From: Lachnospiraceae bacterium EP-SM-12S-S03
Lineage (GTDB): Bacteria; Bacillota; Clostridia; Lachnospirales; Lachnospiraceae
DNA length: 64,000 nucleotides
Direction: 5' to 3'
NCBI GenBank assembly: GCA_020540725.1
Contig: JAJBSL010000004.1
Span: 1-64,000, forward strand
The notes beneath the pieces were generated by a model. It had not been told where the DNA came from. It made no database searches and saw only the letters and a list, made by a program, of their open reading frames with translations. The translations under genes were made by a program, and so were the position numbers. The stretch's first letter is position 1; the number at the start of each line of letters is the position of its first letter. Below are positions 1-8,459 of the stretch, piece after piece.

Positions 1-396
1 GCGATTTCGCTAAGCTTATACGCTTTCTCTTTACCTTTCGGTGATGGGTAGGGTCTCTCCAGTTCCGAACCACACTTTCCATACATACCGCTTCCCATAT
101 ACCGAGAGATTCTTCCGTGCTGCTTTTCCAGTTTCTTCACACGTTCCTTGGTTTTCGCCTATATGATCAAGGCTCAACTTCTCTTTACTCTCTTTCGAGA
201 CCTTTTTTAACGATACGGCAGAATTCACTTGATGTTACGGTCTGCATGATTGCTCGCTCCTTTTATCAAGGCTACTTTATCCACTCGCTTAGTACCCTGC
301 ATTACTGCAACGCACCGAGTTTAACTACACGGCTCACTGGCGATTACCGTGACCGGACTTGCACCGGCAAGTGTGATCCAGCTTCGCTGGACGCAC
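1..396 (-). mobile_element. Group II intron, 5' portion (probably class C), runs off the window
   Basis: Read on the minus strand, the segment starts at 396 with GTGCGTCC, a typical group II intron 5' end. It is followed by short hairpins typical of domain I (for example CCAGCGAAGCTGG, and GCCGGTGCAAGTCCGGT). It lies only about 10 bases after the terminator at 407-447, and insertion just behind a terminator hairpin is the known habit of bacterial class C introns. The reverse transcriptase and domains V and VI would lie left of the window. The small reading frame within 31-228 is not convincing as a protein. Intron identity rests on the 5' motif, the hairpins and the insertion context; I cannot fold it fully here. 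Confidence 0.6.
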
Positions 397-406
397 ATCA
401 TAACGA

Positions 407-447
407 AAAGCGAAGACGATTCCATGTTCGAAATCGTCTCCGCTTTT
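407..447 (-). terminator. Rho-independent terminator of the LURP-one gene
   Basis: Stem AGCG-A-AGACGATT (409-421) pairs with AATCGTCT-C-CGCT (432-444) around one mismatch, with T-rich flanks on both sides. It begins directly after the stop codon of the 448-921 gene. The group II intron follows immediately downstream. Confidence 0.85.
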
Positions 448-921
448 TTAATTATTCCTTGAACATTTCTCCGCATCTATGGCAAGCACTACCATAAGAA
501 CAGCAAGTGCATCCTGCGGATTCACGATATCAAGCACATATGTATCCGTCCATTTCATGACTTCTTTCGTCACAGACGCCACCGTCATTCCCACGGAATC
601 CACAATGGTATAGTCCCACTCCATCCAGTTTCCTTCTACATTCCACCCGTTACAGTCCAACTGGAATTTCGGCTTCAAAAATGTCAGTTCTTTTGTGATA
701 CATCCAACATAGGAATCCCCTATATAAAGTTCAAATTTCGGAAGGAAGGTCAGCACTTTTTCTTTTACCGTACCCAATTCTTCCCTATTCGCTCCAAATA
801 TCTTCAAACAATGCCCCCAGGCAAGTTGCCCTTTTACTTCATATACTGCACTTCCAAATTCATCATAAATATCATAACTGTCAAACCATGAAAAAAATCT
901 CTGTTTAAAATATAATTTCAT
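448..921 (-). CDS. LURP-one-related family protein (DUF567/YxjI-like)
   Basis: This 157-residue cytoplasmic protein has the features of the LURP-one-related (tubby-like beta-barrel) family. These include an N-terminal YDIYDEFG-type strand, V-Y-E-V-K-G-Q, and repeated 'x-V-x-G/D' strands through to a C-terminal hydrophobic helix (LAVLMVVLAID, about residues 139-149). Family members have no settled enzymatic role, and a phospholipid or membrane-scaffold function has been proposed. The start is supported by AAGGAG seven bases before the ATG. It sits 11 bp downstream of the phosphoesterase at 933-1634, so the two are probably cotranscribed and end at the terminator at 407-447. Confidence 0.8.
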   Translation of the reverse strand: MKLYFKQRFFSWFDSYDIYDEFGSAVYEVKGQLAWGHCLKIFGANREELGTVKEKVLTFLPKFELYIGDSYVGCITKELTFLKPKFQLDCNGWNVEGNWMEWDYTIVDSVGMTVASVTKEVMKWTDTYVLDIVNPQDALAVLMVVLAIDAEKCSRNN

Positions 922-932
922 CCTGTTCTCCT

Positions 933-1634
933 TTATCTTGCATAAACTCCCGTTAGCACTTCCCGAATGTAAGCCTCCCTCATCGGCAGTTCTTCACATT
1001 CTGCCGCGATCTTGGCCGCCAGCCCGTTATCATAAGGAACACTTAAGGTAGTAATCCGAATCGGTGCTTCTTCCTTACAATCCTTCTCTCCTTCAATAAG
1101 AAGCCCGTGCGCTTTCGTCACACAGAGACTGTTCCCTACACTTCCTGTATTCAGAGCATATCCGAATGGTGTTGTCCTCATATACGGACGGTGGCTGTCC
1201 GCACATATAAAGCCGCTATAGGTCTTTTCCCTGTTTCTGAAAAAATCAGACAAAAATTCATCGCTTGCCGATCCCTGGAAAAGCGGCGTTACCGGTCTTC
1301 CATGAAAAAGTCGGAACTGTATTCCACTCACAAGCAATTCCGCTTCATTTGGAAGCCCCCTAAGCCATGTGATACGTTCTTCTCCCAACTGTTTCCGGTA
1401 AAAATCACTTCCCTCATTTTTCGGATCCGAGCTTCCGTAATCCCAGTTCCCACCAATAAAATACTGGCAATGTTCTCTTACCCAATCACAGGTTTTATCG
1501 CTTTCGGGTCCTTTCCCAACCGCATCTCCAAGGAACCAGATTTCATCCGGTTCTATCTTATTGATTTCTGCTTCCATGGCTAATGTTGCCGGCATATTTC
1601 CATGAAGATCCGCTAAAAGAACTATCTTTGCCAT
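933..1634 (-). CDS. Calcineurin-like metallophosphoesterase
   Basis: The 233-residue protein carries the binuclear metallophosphoesterase motifs in order: D-L-H-G-N (residues 8-12), G-D-A-V-G-K-G-P (about 36-43), G-N-W-D (about 62-65), H-G-R-P (about 110-113) and a C-terminal N-T-G-S-V-G. This resembles YfcE/ApaH-like phosphodiesterases, so it probably hydrolyses a phosphodiester or phosphomonoester in the cytoplasm; the substrate cannot be told. A G-rich Shine-Dalgarno (AAGGGGG) precedes the ATG. It is the first of three phosphoesterases of this superfamily in the window (also 9111-9593 and 38556-39110). Confidence 0.85.
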   Translation of the reverse strand: MAKIVLLADLHGNMPATLAMEAEINKIEPDEIWFLGDAVGKGPESDKTCDWVREHCQYFIGGNWDYGSSDPKNEGSDFYRKQLGEERITWLRGLPNEAELLVSGIQFRLFHGRPVTPLFQGSASDEFLSDFFRNREKTYSGFICADSHRPYMRTTPFGYALNTGSVGNSLCVTKAHGLLIEGEKDCKEEAPIRITTLSVPYDNGLAAKIAAECEELPMREAYIREVLTGVYAR

Positions 1635-1695
1635 CCTGTTCGCCCCCTTCTCATTCCTACTCTAAGTCCCGGCACCGGGCTTTGATCGCCCTCGG

Positions 1696-1890
1696 TCAAA
1701 CCGTATAGGCTTCCTCACTTTCTGCATCCGCAGCATCAAGCTCCTTTGCGGTACCTTTCAGAGAATCTTTCTTCGGCAGTTCTTGTTCTTTCGCAACCTG
1801 TACAGTATTTCTATACTTTACAGCGATTGCTCCCATCCCCAAAAGCACCGCTATGCACACAACAGCTATCAGAATCTTCTTCCTTCGCAT
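1696..1890 (-). CDS. Small single-pass membrane protein, function unknown
   Basis: The predicted product is 64 residues: a positively charged MRRKK start, one transmembrane segment (about residues 7-26), then an acidic, Lys/Glu/Asp-rich tail that would lie outside. I prefer the ATG at 1890 over an upstream GTG at 1908, because GGAAGGTGG is correctly spaced before 1890. It lies between the ABC-F gene and the phosphoesterase on the same strand. No family is recognised. Confidence 0.55.
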   Translation of the reverse strand: MRRKKILIAVVCIAVLLGMGAIAVKYRNTVQVAKEQELPKKDSLKGTAKELDAADAESEEAYTV

Positions 1891-1934
1891 ACGCACCACC
1901 TTCCGCACAAAAACAGACTACTTTTATAATTCAA

Positions 1935-3473
1935 TTATACGAGTTCTTGCGGAATTTGGATAGTGGAATTTTTCACAATAGGATCTATAAGTCTTTTCGT
2001 TGCAATTTTCTCCACAAATTTCCTATCATGTTCTACAAAGATCATGGTCGGTTTAAATGTTTCGATCAAATCTTCTATCTGCATTCTCGAGAAAATATCA
2101 ATAAAGTTCAACGGTTCATCCCATATATACAAATGCGCCTGCTCGCACAGACTTCCCGCAATCAATACTTTCTTTTTCTGACCGCCGCTGAATTCTTCCA
2201 TCCGCTTCTCAAACTGTACTCTGGAAAAATCCAGTTTCCGAAGAAGAGCCTTAAAAAGACTCTCATCTAAATCACGTTCTTTTGCATATTCCGTCAATGT
2301 TCCCTTCAAATAAGAAGTGTCCTGCGATACATAAGAGATCTTCATTTTGCTTGCCAGCTCTATTTTACCTGTATAGGTGATCTTATCCCCAAGGATGGCT
2401 TTCAGAATACTGGATTTTCCACAGCCATTTCTCCCCTCCAGGACAACCCGTTCCCCGTTTCTCACTTCAAAGGAAACCGGCGCAAATATTTTTCTCCCAT
2501 CGTAAGCAATCTGCAGATCTTCTATCCGCAGAAGCACATCCTTGTGATGGCGAAGAGGAAATAATTTTAACTGTTCTGCCTCCTCAATATTTTTCAGAAG
2601 CTTTTTCTTCTCTTCCACCGCGTCAAGCGCACGTCCTTCAATCACTTTTGCCCGTTTCATCATTTTTGCAGCCTTATGTCCGATATATCCCTTATCTGAA
2701 AAACCAGGGTTGATGTCCCCTCCCTTGTTTCCTGACTGATATTTTGTCTTCTCTACTGCATTGGACCAGCGTTCTTTCTGCTTTGCCGCCTGAGTAAGTC
2801 TCTTAATATCTCCCTTCAAGCGCTCATTTTCCGCCAATTCATACGCATCCTGCCGGTTTTTATTCTCCCACCAGGATGAAAAATTCCCCTGTACCACATC
2901 AATATCCGCTTTATTAATGGACATTACATGATCAATACACTGATCCAGAAAATACCGGTCATGTGACACGAGAATAAATCCCTTCTTCTTCTTCAAATAT
3001 GTTGCCAGCACTTCTCTTGCTTCCATATCCAGATGATTGGTTGGTTCATCAATCAGCAGAAATGAACTTTCTTTTGAAAATAACACAGCAAGCATGACCT
3101 TTGTCCGCTCTCCGTTGCTTAACGTCTCAAACGGACGGTAAAGCACCTCACAGTCTGTCTGAAGAAGATTCAGTTCTCTGCACACTTTCCATAATTCATA
3201 ATTTTTATCCACATCATCTACGATATCGATTGTCATTTTCCCCACATCTTCCACAGGAAAAGGAAAATAATCAAATGGTACCGAACTGCTGATACTGCCT
3301 TTATATTCATATTTCCCCAAAAGCAGATTCAAAAAAGTTGTTTTCCCTCGTCCGTTTCTGCCAATCAAGCCAAGTTTCCAATCCGTATCTATTTGGAAAG
3401 AAACATTCTCAAAAATATGATCGTAACTGCCGTCATAATAAAATGTCAGGTTATTTACACTGATCTGTGACAA
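1935..3473 (-). CDS. ABC-F ribosomal protection protein, Lsa-like
   Basis: This 512-residue soluble protein has two ABC ATPase domains and no membrane segments. Domain 1 has Walker A GRNGRGKTT (residues 38-46), signature LSNGE and LLIDEP. A basic linker follows, and domain 2 has GRNGCGKSS, FSGGQ and a W-D-E-P Walker B. The W-K-L-G-L-I-G-R-N-G-R-G-K-T-T stretch and the 'S/F-Y-Y-D' start resemble the Lsa/CplR branch. Those proteins bind stalled ribosomes and displace lincosamides, pleuromutilins and streptogramin A. The start codon is TTG at 3473, supported by AAGGGGGG eight bases upstream. A terminator-like hairpin at 3497-3525 sits in the short leader, so expression may be attenuated. Actual resistance cannot be read from sequence. 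Confidence 0.85.
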   Translation of the reverse strand: MSQISVNNLTFYYDGSYDHIFENVSFQIDTDWKLGLIGRNGRGKTTFLNLLLGKYEYKGSISSSVPFDYFPFPVEDVGKMTIDIVDDVDKNYELWKVCRELNLLQTDCEVLYRPFETLSNGERTKVMLAVLFSKESSFLLIDEPTNHLDMEAREVLATYLKKKKGFILVSHDRYFLDQCIDHVMSINKADIDVVQGNFSSWWENKNRQDAYELAENERLKGDIKRLTQAAKQKERWSNAVEKTKYQSGNKGGDINPGFSDKGYIGHKAAKMMKRAKVIEGRALDAVEEKKKLLKNIEEAEQLKLFPLRHHKDVLLRIEDLQIAYDGRKIFAPVSFEVRNGERVVLEGRNGCGKSSILKAILGDKITYTGKIELASKMKISYVSQDTSYLKGTLTEYAKERDLDESLFKALLRKLDFSRVQFEKRMEEFSGGQKKKVLIAGSLCEQAHLYIWDEPLNFIDIFSRMQIEDLIETFKPTMIFVEHDRKFVEKIATKRLIDPIVKNSTIQIPQELV

Positions 3474-3496
3474 AATACATCCCCCCTTTGAATCAA

Positions 3497-3525
3497 AAGA
3501 CGCAGAGAATCATTCCCTGCGTCTT
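3497..3525 (-). terminator. Terminator or attenuator between hemerythrin and the ABC-F gene
   Basis: AAGACGCAG (3497-3505) pairs perfectly with CTGCGTCTT (3517-3525), and on the minus strand is followed by TTTTGATTC. It ends hemerythrin transcripts and lies only about 24 bases before the TTG start of the ABC-F gene. I see no separate promoter between the two, so it may act as an attenuator. Confidence 0.8.
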
Positions 3526-3566
3526 GTTCACATACCTTATCAAGCTATCCAACAACAACTTCCGCA

Positions 3567-3989
3567 CTAGATCAACTCACTGTTACTGCGCATGTTCCTG
3601 TATTCAGCTACAGAACGGTCAAAGCCTTGAATATGCCTATATAGCCACTCTGTGACTCTCTTATTCAACTGCTCTGAAAATTCCTTTGTAGGACCTTCCT
3701 GTTCCTCCAGCATCTCGTGAAGCTCCTCAATCGCCTGTTTGAACTCCTGATGCTGCTTTTTATGTTCTTCCATTCCCGGATATTCAATCTCTTCCTGTAG
3801 TTTCTCCTCTTCTGAAAAATGAAAATCCGTATAATCCGCAAGATAATTCAACATCTTTACTGCCACGGAAAGCTCTGCATTTGTCTCACAGCTTCTCTCA
3901 AGGCCATTAATCTTCTCAATCAACTCTTTGTGCTGAGAATCGATCATCTCATTTCCTGTCACTAAATTGTCACTAAATTCTGCGTACAT
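3567..3989 (-). CDS. Bacteriohemerythrin
   Basis: This 140-residue four-helix protein has the full set of hemerythrin di-iron ligands at canonical spacing: H20, H57-x3-E61, H76-x3-H80 and H119-x4-D124. Such proteins bind O2 reversibly and may act in oxygen sensing, delivery or scavenging, which suits an anaerobe. AAGGAGG lies seven bases before the ATG. It is divergent from the FUSC gene at 4034, with only about 44 bp between, so the two promoters must overlap or lie within one of the genes. Confidence 0.93.
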   Translation of the reverse strand: MYAEFSDNLVTGNEMIDSQHKELIEKINGLERSCETNAELSVAVKMLNYLADYTDFHFSEEEKLQEEIEYPGMEEHKKQHQEFKQAIEELHEMLEEQEGPTKEFSEQLNKRVTEWLYRHIQGFDRSVAEYRNMRSNSELI

Positions 3990-4033
3990 AATTTACCTCC
4001 TTTTGGCAAAACTACTGATACAAGGAGTATATC

Positions 4034-5020
4034 ATGAAAAGTATAGATTATGCAAATATTTTTAAAGTATCTTTGGGGTGCAGCATTGCGTTCGTATTGG
4101 CCGAAACATTCGGGTTTCAATATGCAACTTCTGTTGTAACAATCACACTTTTAAGCATCTTAAAAACACGAAAAGAAACCTTTCTCGTTGCCTGGAAACG
4201 TATTCTTGCTTTCTTAAGCGCAGCCCTGATCGGAACTACGGTATTTCATCTTTTGAACTACTCTCTCATAAGTCTTACGGTTTATCTGCTTATCTATCAT
4301 CTTATCTGCCAGATTGGAAATTTTATGGAAGGATTTTCCATGAGTACCGTCCTTATGCTTCACATCTGGAAAGGCGGTGCCGTTTCCCTCCCTCTTCTGA
4401 TGAACGAATTCGGACTTATGCTCATTGGGATTTCCATGGGAATCATTATGAATCTGTATATGCCAAGCCGAATCGGACGCATCCGGAAAATGCAGCGGGA
4501 AATCGAATTGGAAATGTCTCAAATCTTATTTGAAATGTCAAGAGCTGTCTTTCAGGAAAATGCAGATGAAAATATAAAACAACGCCTTGATGATTTGGAA
4601 AAGCTCATTCACGAAGCACTCTTCCATTCACAATACACGGAAAAGAACTTTCTTTTCCGGGATATGAGCTACTATGTATCTTATACAAAAATGCGTATGG
4701 ATCAGGTACAATTGCTAAAACGGATCTACCAAAACCTTCCACGGCTGCAGGAATCTTATATGCAGACAAATCTGGTATCAAAATTTATGCGGATCACCGC
4801 GATTTCTATGGATGAATATAATAATGCTTCCGACCTCTTACAATATTTAAGTAAACTCCGCAAGCAATTCCGGAAAGCTCCGCTTCCAACTTCCCGTCAG
4901 GAGTTTGAATCCCGCGCTGTTTTGTATGAAATCGTAAACGAACTGCAGGAACTTCTGATCCTGAAGCAAAACTTTTCTTCCAACTTAACGGCATACCAAA
5001 TTGAAACTTTCTGGCAATAA
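4034..5020 (+). CDS. FUSC/aromatic-acid-exporter family membrane protein (DUF939-like)
   Basis: This 328-residue protein starts with about four to five hydrophobic helices (residues 8-140), followed by a helical, charged cytoplasmic half of about 190 residues. That layout fits the Gram-positive ArAE/DUF939 branch of the fusaric acid resistance-like (FUSC) family. Members are thought to export small aromatic or organic acids; the substrate here is unknown. AAGGAG precedes the ATG. It is transcribed divergently from hemerythrin. Confidence 0.75.
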   Translation: MKSIDYANIFKVSLGCSIAFVLAETFGFQYATSVVTITLLSILKTRKETFLVAWKRILAFLSAALIGTTVFHLLNYSLISLTVYLLIYHLICQIGNFMEGFSMSTVLMLHIWKGGAVSLPLLMNEFGLMLIGISMGIIMNLYMPSRIGRIRKMQREIELEMSQILFEMSRAVFQENADENIKQRLDDLEKLIHEALFHSQYTEKNFLFRDMSYYVSYTKMRMDQVQLLKRIYQNLPRLQESYMQTNLVSKFMRITAISMDEYNNASDLLQYLSKLRKQFRKAPLPTSRQEFESRAVLYEIVNELQELLILKQNFSSNLTAYQIETFWQ

Positions 5021-5044
5021 CCTGAATTCACTCCGCTCCAGACG

Positions 5045-5073
5045 TTGACTCTCTCTAAAATAACATCTATACT
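5045..5073 (+). promoter_or_regulatory. Sigma-A promoter of the S15 peptidase gene
   Basis: TTGACT (5045-5050), a 17-bp spacer and TATACT (5068-5073) give a start near 5080, about 58 bases before the ATG at 5138. Confidence 0.7.
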
Positions 5074-5137
5074 ATCAATAGAAATATATTTATAGAAATC
5101 ATACTTTATTATGGTTTTACAAATTAGGAGGTCAACC

Positions 5138-7264
5138 ATGAAAGACAAAATTTATAGTAATGTACCAGTATTTGAAAATGGGATGGCACAACCTGTTTTC
5201 CCATTCACAGACGGAAAAAGTGGAGAGAACTACGATCCTTCCACATCTGATATCGTAAGATACTGTGTATATGTGGAATCTGATTATGATATGGATGGAG
5301 ACGGCAAGAGAGACCTTGTGAAAACTCTCGTTCAAGTGCCGAAAAGTGCGGTGGAAGGAAATTACAAAGCAGCCTCTTTATTTGAAGCACGCCCGTACTG
5401 TGCAGGTGTTCAGGCAGACGGTTATGATCACATGAAGGAAGTAGAAAATAAAGAATATCGCAAATTTGATTTTGCCGATCTTGACAAAAAGGTACCGGCC
5501 CGTGTTCCTACAGGCTCTATCAGCGCTATGGAACTTGCATTAAAAGCAGATCCTGCCGACTGGTATTATCCAGATAAAGGGGACAACGGAAGCATGGTTT
5601 ACGAGAATCTTGAGAACTTCAACTATTATCTTGTACGTGGTTTTGCCGTTATTTTAAGCGCCGGTTTCGGAGCACTTGGTTCAGACGGTTTCAACTATGT
5701 AGGATCTGATTACGAAAGAGATGCATTTAAATTTGTTGTGGAATGGTTACACGGCGACCGTGTTGCTTACGCAGACCGCGAAAGCACCATTGAGACAAAA
5801 GCAGACTGGTCAAACGGAAATGTTGCCATGACAGGCAGATCTTATGCCGGAACCATGCCATTCGCAGTTGCTACAACCGGTGTAGAAGGATTGAAAACAA
5901 TCGTTCCTGTTGCCGGAATTTCTGACTGGTACAGCCAGCAGAACATGCAGGGCGCACAACGCTACTGGCCAAAAGAGATGCTGAACAGCTTCCTTGCTTA
6001 CTTCTGCTCCAGCCGTTACAACGATCCGACTTTATCTGAGAAGCAGTTAGATGATATCGCTGCATTCCATCACGAATTGAGCCTTCAGCAGTTAAAATGT
6101 GGTTTCGACTACAACGAAGACTTCTGGGGAATGGGTAACTACAGATTAAATGCGGATAAAATCAAATGTAGTGCATTGATCGTACAGGGATTAAATGATG
6201 AAAATGTATCTACAAAGCAGTTCGAAATGATGTTCAAAGCATACCAGAAATCCGGACAAACAGTAAAAACAATTCTTCATCAGGGACCACATATCACACC
6301 TACCATGCCAAATAAAAACTATGGTATTCTGATTGACGGAAAATTCTATGATGATATTGTAAATGAATGGATTTCCCACTATCTGTACGGAGTAGAAAAC
6401 AATGCTGAGACAATGCCTGAAGTTCTTGTCCAGGCAAACTACAACCAAAACAAATGGGAAACAGCAGACTCTTGGGATACAGGGCATTCCTTCAAACTTG
6501 AGAGTGCTGAAAACGGCGTAACTGTGATTGATACGGATTGGGAAAAAGCCGGCATCAGCGCAGAGAACTTTGATGATGTGATGGGTGTCAAATCTACAAA
6601 CATGGCACAGCGTTATGTGACAGCACCATTCGAAGAAGCTGTTACAATTCAGGGAACTGTTCGTCTGGATTTAAGAGCAGCATTAAAAGATGGTGATATC
6701 GAGCATGATTTCAATCCAGAAAACAGAAACGATGTTGACAAACTGACAATGCAGCTTGGCGCTTCTAAAGTTTCCGGAAGAATGGATGATGTGGAAATTG
6801 CAGTTCTCCTCTGCGATGTGTGCGATGAAGCATTTGACAGTATCCAGACTGTAGATCCTGAAAGAAACATTATCCCTGTTGTTACTGTAAAAGAAAATGG
6901 TATTGTAAACGGCGGAGATCTTCCGGCATTTAACGAAGCTGAATTCTCTACTGTACATAAAAATTATCGCGTGATCACACGTGCTTTTGCAGATCTTTGC
7001 AATCCGGAAGCAGGTTATGAACCAGAGACAGCCGCAAACAGTATCGAGCTGAAAAAAGGCGAATACCACGATTACCACGTATATCTGTGTGCAACAAGAT
7101 ATACAGTAGAGCCTGGTCACAGCCTTGCTCTTGTTATTGCTACAGAAGATCCGGTAAACTGTATGATCCACAAGACATACTCCATCGAGATTGACAATGC
7201 TTCCGTAAAGGCAGAAGTTCCTGTAACAAAAGCTACAAAAGATTGTGCATTAAATCTCAAATAA
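5138..7264 (+). CDS. Xaa-Pro dipeptidyl-peptidase-like protein (peptidase family S15)
   Basis: The 708-residue protein has the S15/PepX alpha/beta-hydrolase layout: the nucleophile motif G-R-S-Y-A-G (Ser about 235), an acid in G-L-N-D (Asp about 354), a catalytic His in H-Q-G-P-H (381 or 385), and a C-terminal jelly-roll domain. Family enzymes remove Xaa-Pro dipeptides from N-termini or cleave related acyl substrates. No signal peptide is seen, so it is probably cytoplasmic. I chose the ATG at 5138 rather than 5111 because AGGAGG at 5126-5131 is correctly spaced. It has its own promoter and terminator, so it is monocistronic. Confidence 0.85.
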   Translation: MKDKIYSNVPVFENGMAQPVFPFTDGKSGENYDPSTSDIVRYCVYVESDYDMDGDGKRDLVKTLVQVPKSAVEGNYKAASLFEARPYCAGVQADGYDHMKEVENKEYRKFDFADLDKKVPARVPTGSISAMELALKADPADWYYPDKGDNGSMVYENLENFNYYLVRGFAVILSAGFGALGSDGFNYVGSDYERDAFKFVVEWLHGDRVAYADRESTIETKADWSNGNVAMTGRSYAGTMPFAVATTGVEGLKTIVPVAGISDWYSQQNMQGAQRYWPKEMLNSFLAYFCSSRYNDPTLSEKQLDDIAAFHHELSLQQLKCGFDYNEDFWGMGNYRLNADKIKCSALIVQGLNDENVSTKQFEMMFKAYQKSGQTVKTILHQGPHITPTMPNKNYGILIDGKFYDDIVNEWISHYLYGVENNAETMPEVLVQANYNQNKWETADSWDTGHSFKLESAENGVTVIDTDWEKAGISAENFDDVMGVKSTNMAQRYVTAPFEEAVTIQGTVRLDLRAALKDGDIEHDFNPENRNDVDKLTMQLGASKVSGRMDDVEIAVLLCDVCDEAFDSIQTVDPERNIIPVVTVKENGIVNGGDLPAFNEAEFSTVHKNYRVITRAFADLCNPEAGYEPETAANSIELKKGEYHDYHVYLCATRYTVEPGHSLALVIATEDPVNCMIHKTYSIEIDNASVKAEVPVTKATKDCALNLK

Positions 7265-7282
7265 TCATATCGAAATAAAAGA

Positions 7283-7320
7283 GAGGTTCCGATGCTGTGT
7301 TACCCACGCATCGAAACCTC
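7283..7320. terminator. Bidirectional terminator between the peptidase and nfeD
   Basis: GAGGTT-C-CGATGC (7283-7295) pairs with GCATCG-A-AACCTC (7308-7320), with T-rich flanks on both strands. It serves the convergent genes ending at 7264 and 7332. Confidence 0.85.
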
Positions 7321-7331
7321 TTCTTACTTTT

Positions 7332-7760
7332 CTACTCATGTTCTACGATAAGCTTTACTCCCATGACATCTACTACTTTCACATGCGTTCCTGCTTCAAA
7401 AGTTTCTGTTGGATTCTTCGCCCTCGCTGTCCATTCCTGACCATTGAACACCGCCGTTCCTGTCTCATTCAGATTATCAATCTTCTCCGTTACTTTCACA
7501 AGCTTCCCGATTACCTCTTCATAATTCGTTTTCGTTCTGCCGGAATTGATAAATTTCTTTGCAAACGGTCTTGTAAACACCATAAGTACCAGTGATACCA
7601 AAAAGAATGCCGCAATCTGCCATACAAGCCCTACATCAAACAGATGCAAAATAAACGCCACAAGCGCACCTCCCGCCATCCAAATAGACGTAAGCCCCAC
7701 CGTTGCAATTTCAATCAGTAAAAAAATAATAATAAGAGCCAGCCAAATTGTACCAATCAT
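7332..7760 (-). CDS. NfeD family membrane protein (short form)
   Basis: This 142-residue protein has three hydrophobic segments (about residues 4-22, 26-45 and 47-65) and then a C-terminal OB-fold-like beta domain (about 80-142, ending V-K-V-V-D-V-M-G-V-K-L-I-V). That is the short NfeD1b architecture without a ClpP-like protease. Such proteins usually accompany flotillins and act in membrane organisation, but no flotillin gene is adjacent here. It is followed by the bidirectional terminator at 7283-7320. Confidence 0.88.
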   Translation of the reverse strand: MIGTIWLALIIIFLLIEIATVGLTSIWMAGGALVAFILHLFDVGLVWQIAAFFLVSLVLMVFTRPFAKKFINSGRTKTNYEEVIGKLVKVTEKIDNLNETGTAVFNGQEWTARAKNPTETFEAGTHVKVVDVMGVKLIVEHE

Positions 7761-7775
7761 AAAAATCCTCCTCCA

Positions 7776-7931
7776 CTACATATCTTCAAGGAATTCCGGG
7801 CATTCTTTTATAAACTCCCTATATTCCTCTTCTGTCATGTCCTTGATAAAGTCCTTCTTATATTCTTTGTCATCCTTCATCAATATATGAACTGCCTTTA
7901 CCATTTGTTTTTCATTCGGTCTGTCATTCAT
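7776..7931 (-). CDS. Small acidic protein, function unknown
   Basis: The predicted product is 51 residues, highly charged and probably helical (M-T-E-E-E-Y-R-E-F-I-K-E-C-P near the end). I chose the ATG at 7931 over one at 7985 because GGTAGGAAG is correctly spaced before it. It lies 15 bp upstream of nfeD on the same strand, so it is probably cotranscribed with it. No family is recognised. Confidence 0.55.
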   Translation of the reverse strand: MNDRPNEKQMVKAVHILMKDDKEYKKDFIKDMTEEEYREFIKECPEFLEDM

Positions 7932-7981
7932 ATTTCTTCCTACCTTTAACTTAAACTTTTCTCTGTCAAAAATAACAATTA

Positions 7982-7997
7982 GCAACCATATAGTTGC
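7982..7997. promoter_or_regulatory. Small inverted repeat in the divergent control region
   Basis: GCAAC-N6-GTTGC lies between the divergent genes at 7931 and 8051. It could be an operator for the XRE-type protein encoded next to it, but the short repeat makes this tentative. Confidence 0.3.
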
Positions 7998-8050
7998 ATT
8001 TCTACTTTTATTATGCCACTAAATGGTAGGCTAGGCAAGAGGTGATAGTA

Positions 8051-8293
8051 ATGTATTTGAAACGATTGAAGGATTTACGAACAGATCATGATCTGACACA
8101 GGAAAATATTGCAGATATGCTGAAATGTCATCGTGAAGTCTACCGCCGTTATGAGCAAGGCATCCGCACACTTCCTATCGACTATCTTATCACAATAGCA
8201 AACTACTATAATACAAGTACAGATTATCTTTTGGAACTTACAGATGTGAAGGAACCTTATCCCAAAAAGAAGAAATCTTATAAAAGGCCGTAA
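8051..8293 (+). CDS. XRE-family helix-turn-helix regulator
   Basis: This 80-residue protein is almost entirely a Cro/cI-type helix-turn-helix (about residues 5-60; motif L-T-Q-E-N-I-A-D-M-L, then Y-R-R-Y-E-Q-G-I-R-T-L-P). A lysine-rich tail follows (P-K-K-K-K-S-Y-K-R-P). The ATG at 8051 is preceded by AGAGGTGA; a GTG at 8042 lies inside that ribosome binding site and is rejected. No partner gene (toxin or phage gene) is adjacent, so its targets are unknown. Confidence 0.85.
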   Translation: MYLKRLKDLRTDHDLTQENIADMLKCHREVYRRYEQGIRTLPIDYLITIANYYNTSTDYLLELTDVKEPYPKKKKSYKRP

Positions 8294-8323
8294 TCTTTGA
8301 TCTCTCAAAGATTACGGCCTTTT
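8282..8323. terminator. Long perfect bidirectional terminator
   Basis: A 19-bp perfect inverted repeat (8282-8300 with 8305-8323) has a 4-base loop TCTC, with A-tract and T-tract ends. It overlaps the end of the XRE gene and also terminates the tRNA operon coming from the right. Confidence 0.92.
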
Positions 8324-8326
8324 GGC

Positions 8327-8406
8327 TGCGGATGACAGGAATCGAACCTGCACGGTCTCCCACTAGATCCTAAGTCTAGCGCGTCTGCCAGTTCCGCCAC
8401 ATCCGC
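8327..8406 (-). tRNA. tRNA-Leu (UAG anticodon)
   Basis: The minus-strand transcript folds as a class II tRNA. The acceptor GCGGATG pairs with CATCCGC, the anticodon loop is CTTAGGA (anticodon TAG), there is a variable arm GTGGGAGACC, and the T-loop is GTTCGATTC. The CCA end is not encoded. It is the last gene of the seven-tRNA operon. Confidence 0.95.
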
Positions 8407-8459
8407 ACATTTAATTATCCCATAGAATAAATGTGAACAAGCTCACGCTTGTTCACAAA

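Noticed and set aside
31..228. 65-codon minus-strand frame inside the intron
   Set aside because: It lies in the region expected to form intron domain I and shows no reverse-transcriptase motif.
117..497. Plus-strand frame of 126 codons at the left end
   Set aside because: It crosses the intron 5' end and the terminator. Composition and position indicate non-coding RNA sequence on the other strand.
7931..7985. Longer start for the 51-residue gene upstream of nfeD
   Set aside because: The ATG at 7985 has no ribosome binding site, whereas the ATG at 7931 has GGTAGGAAG at the right distance.
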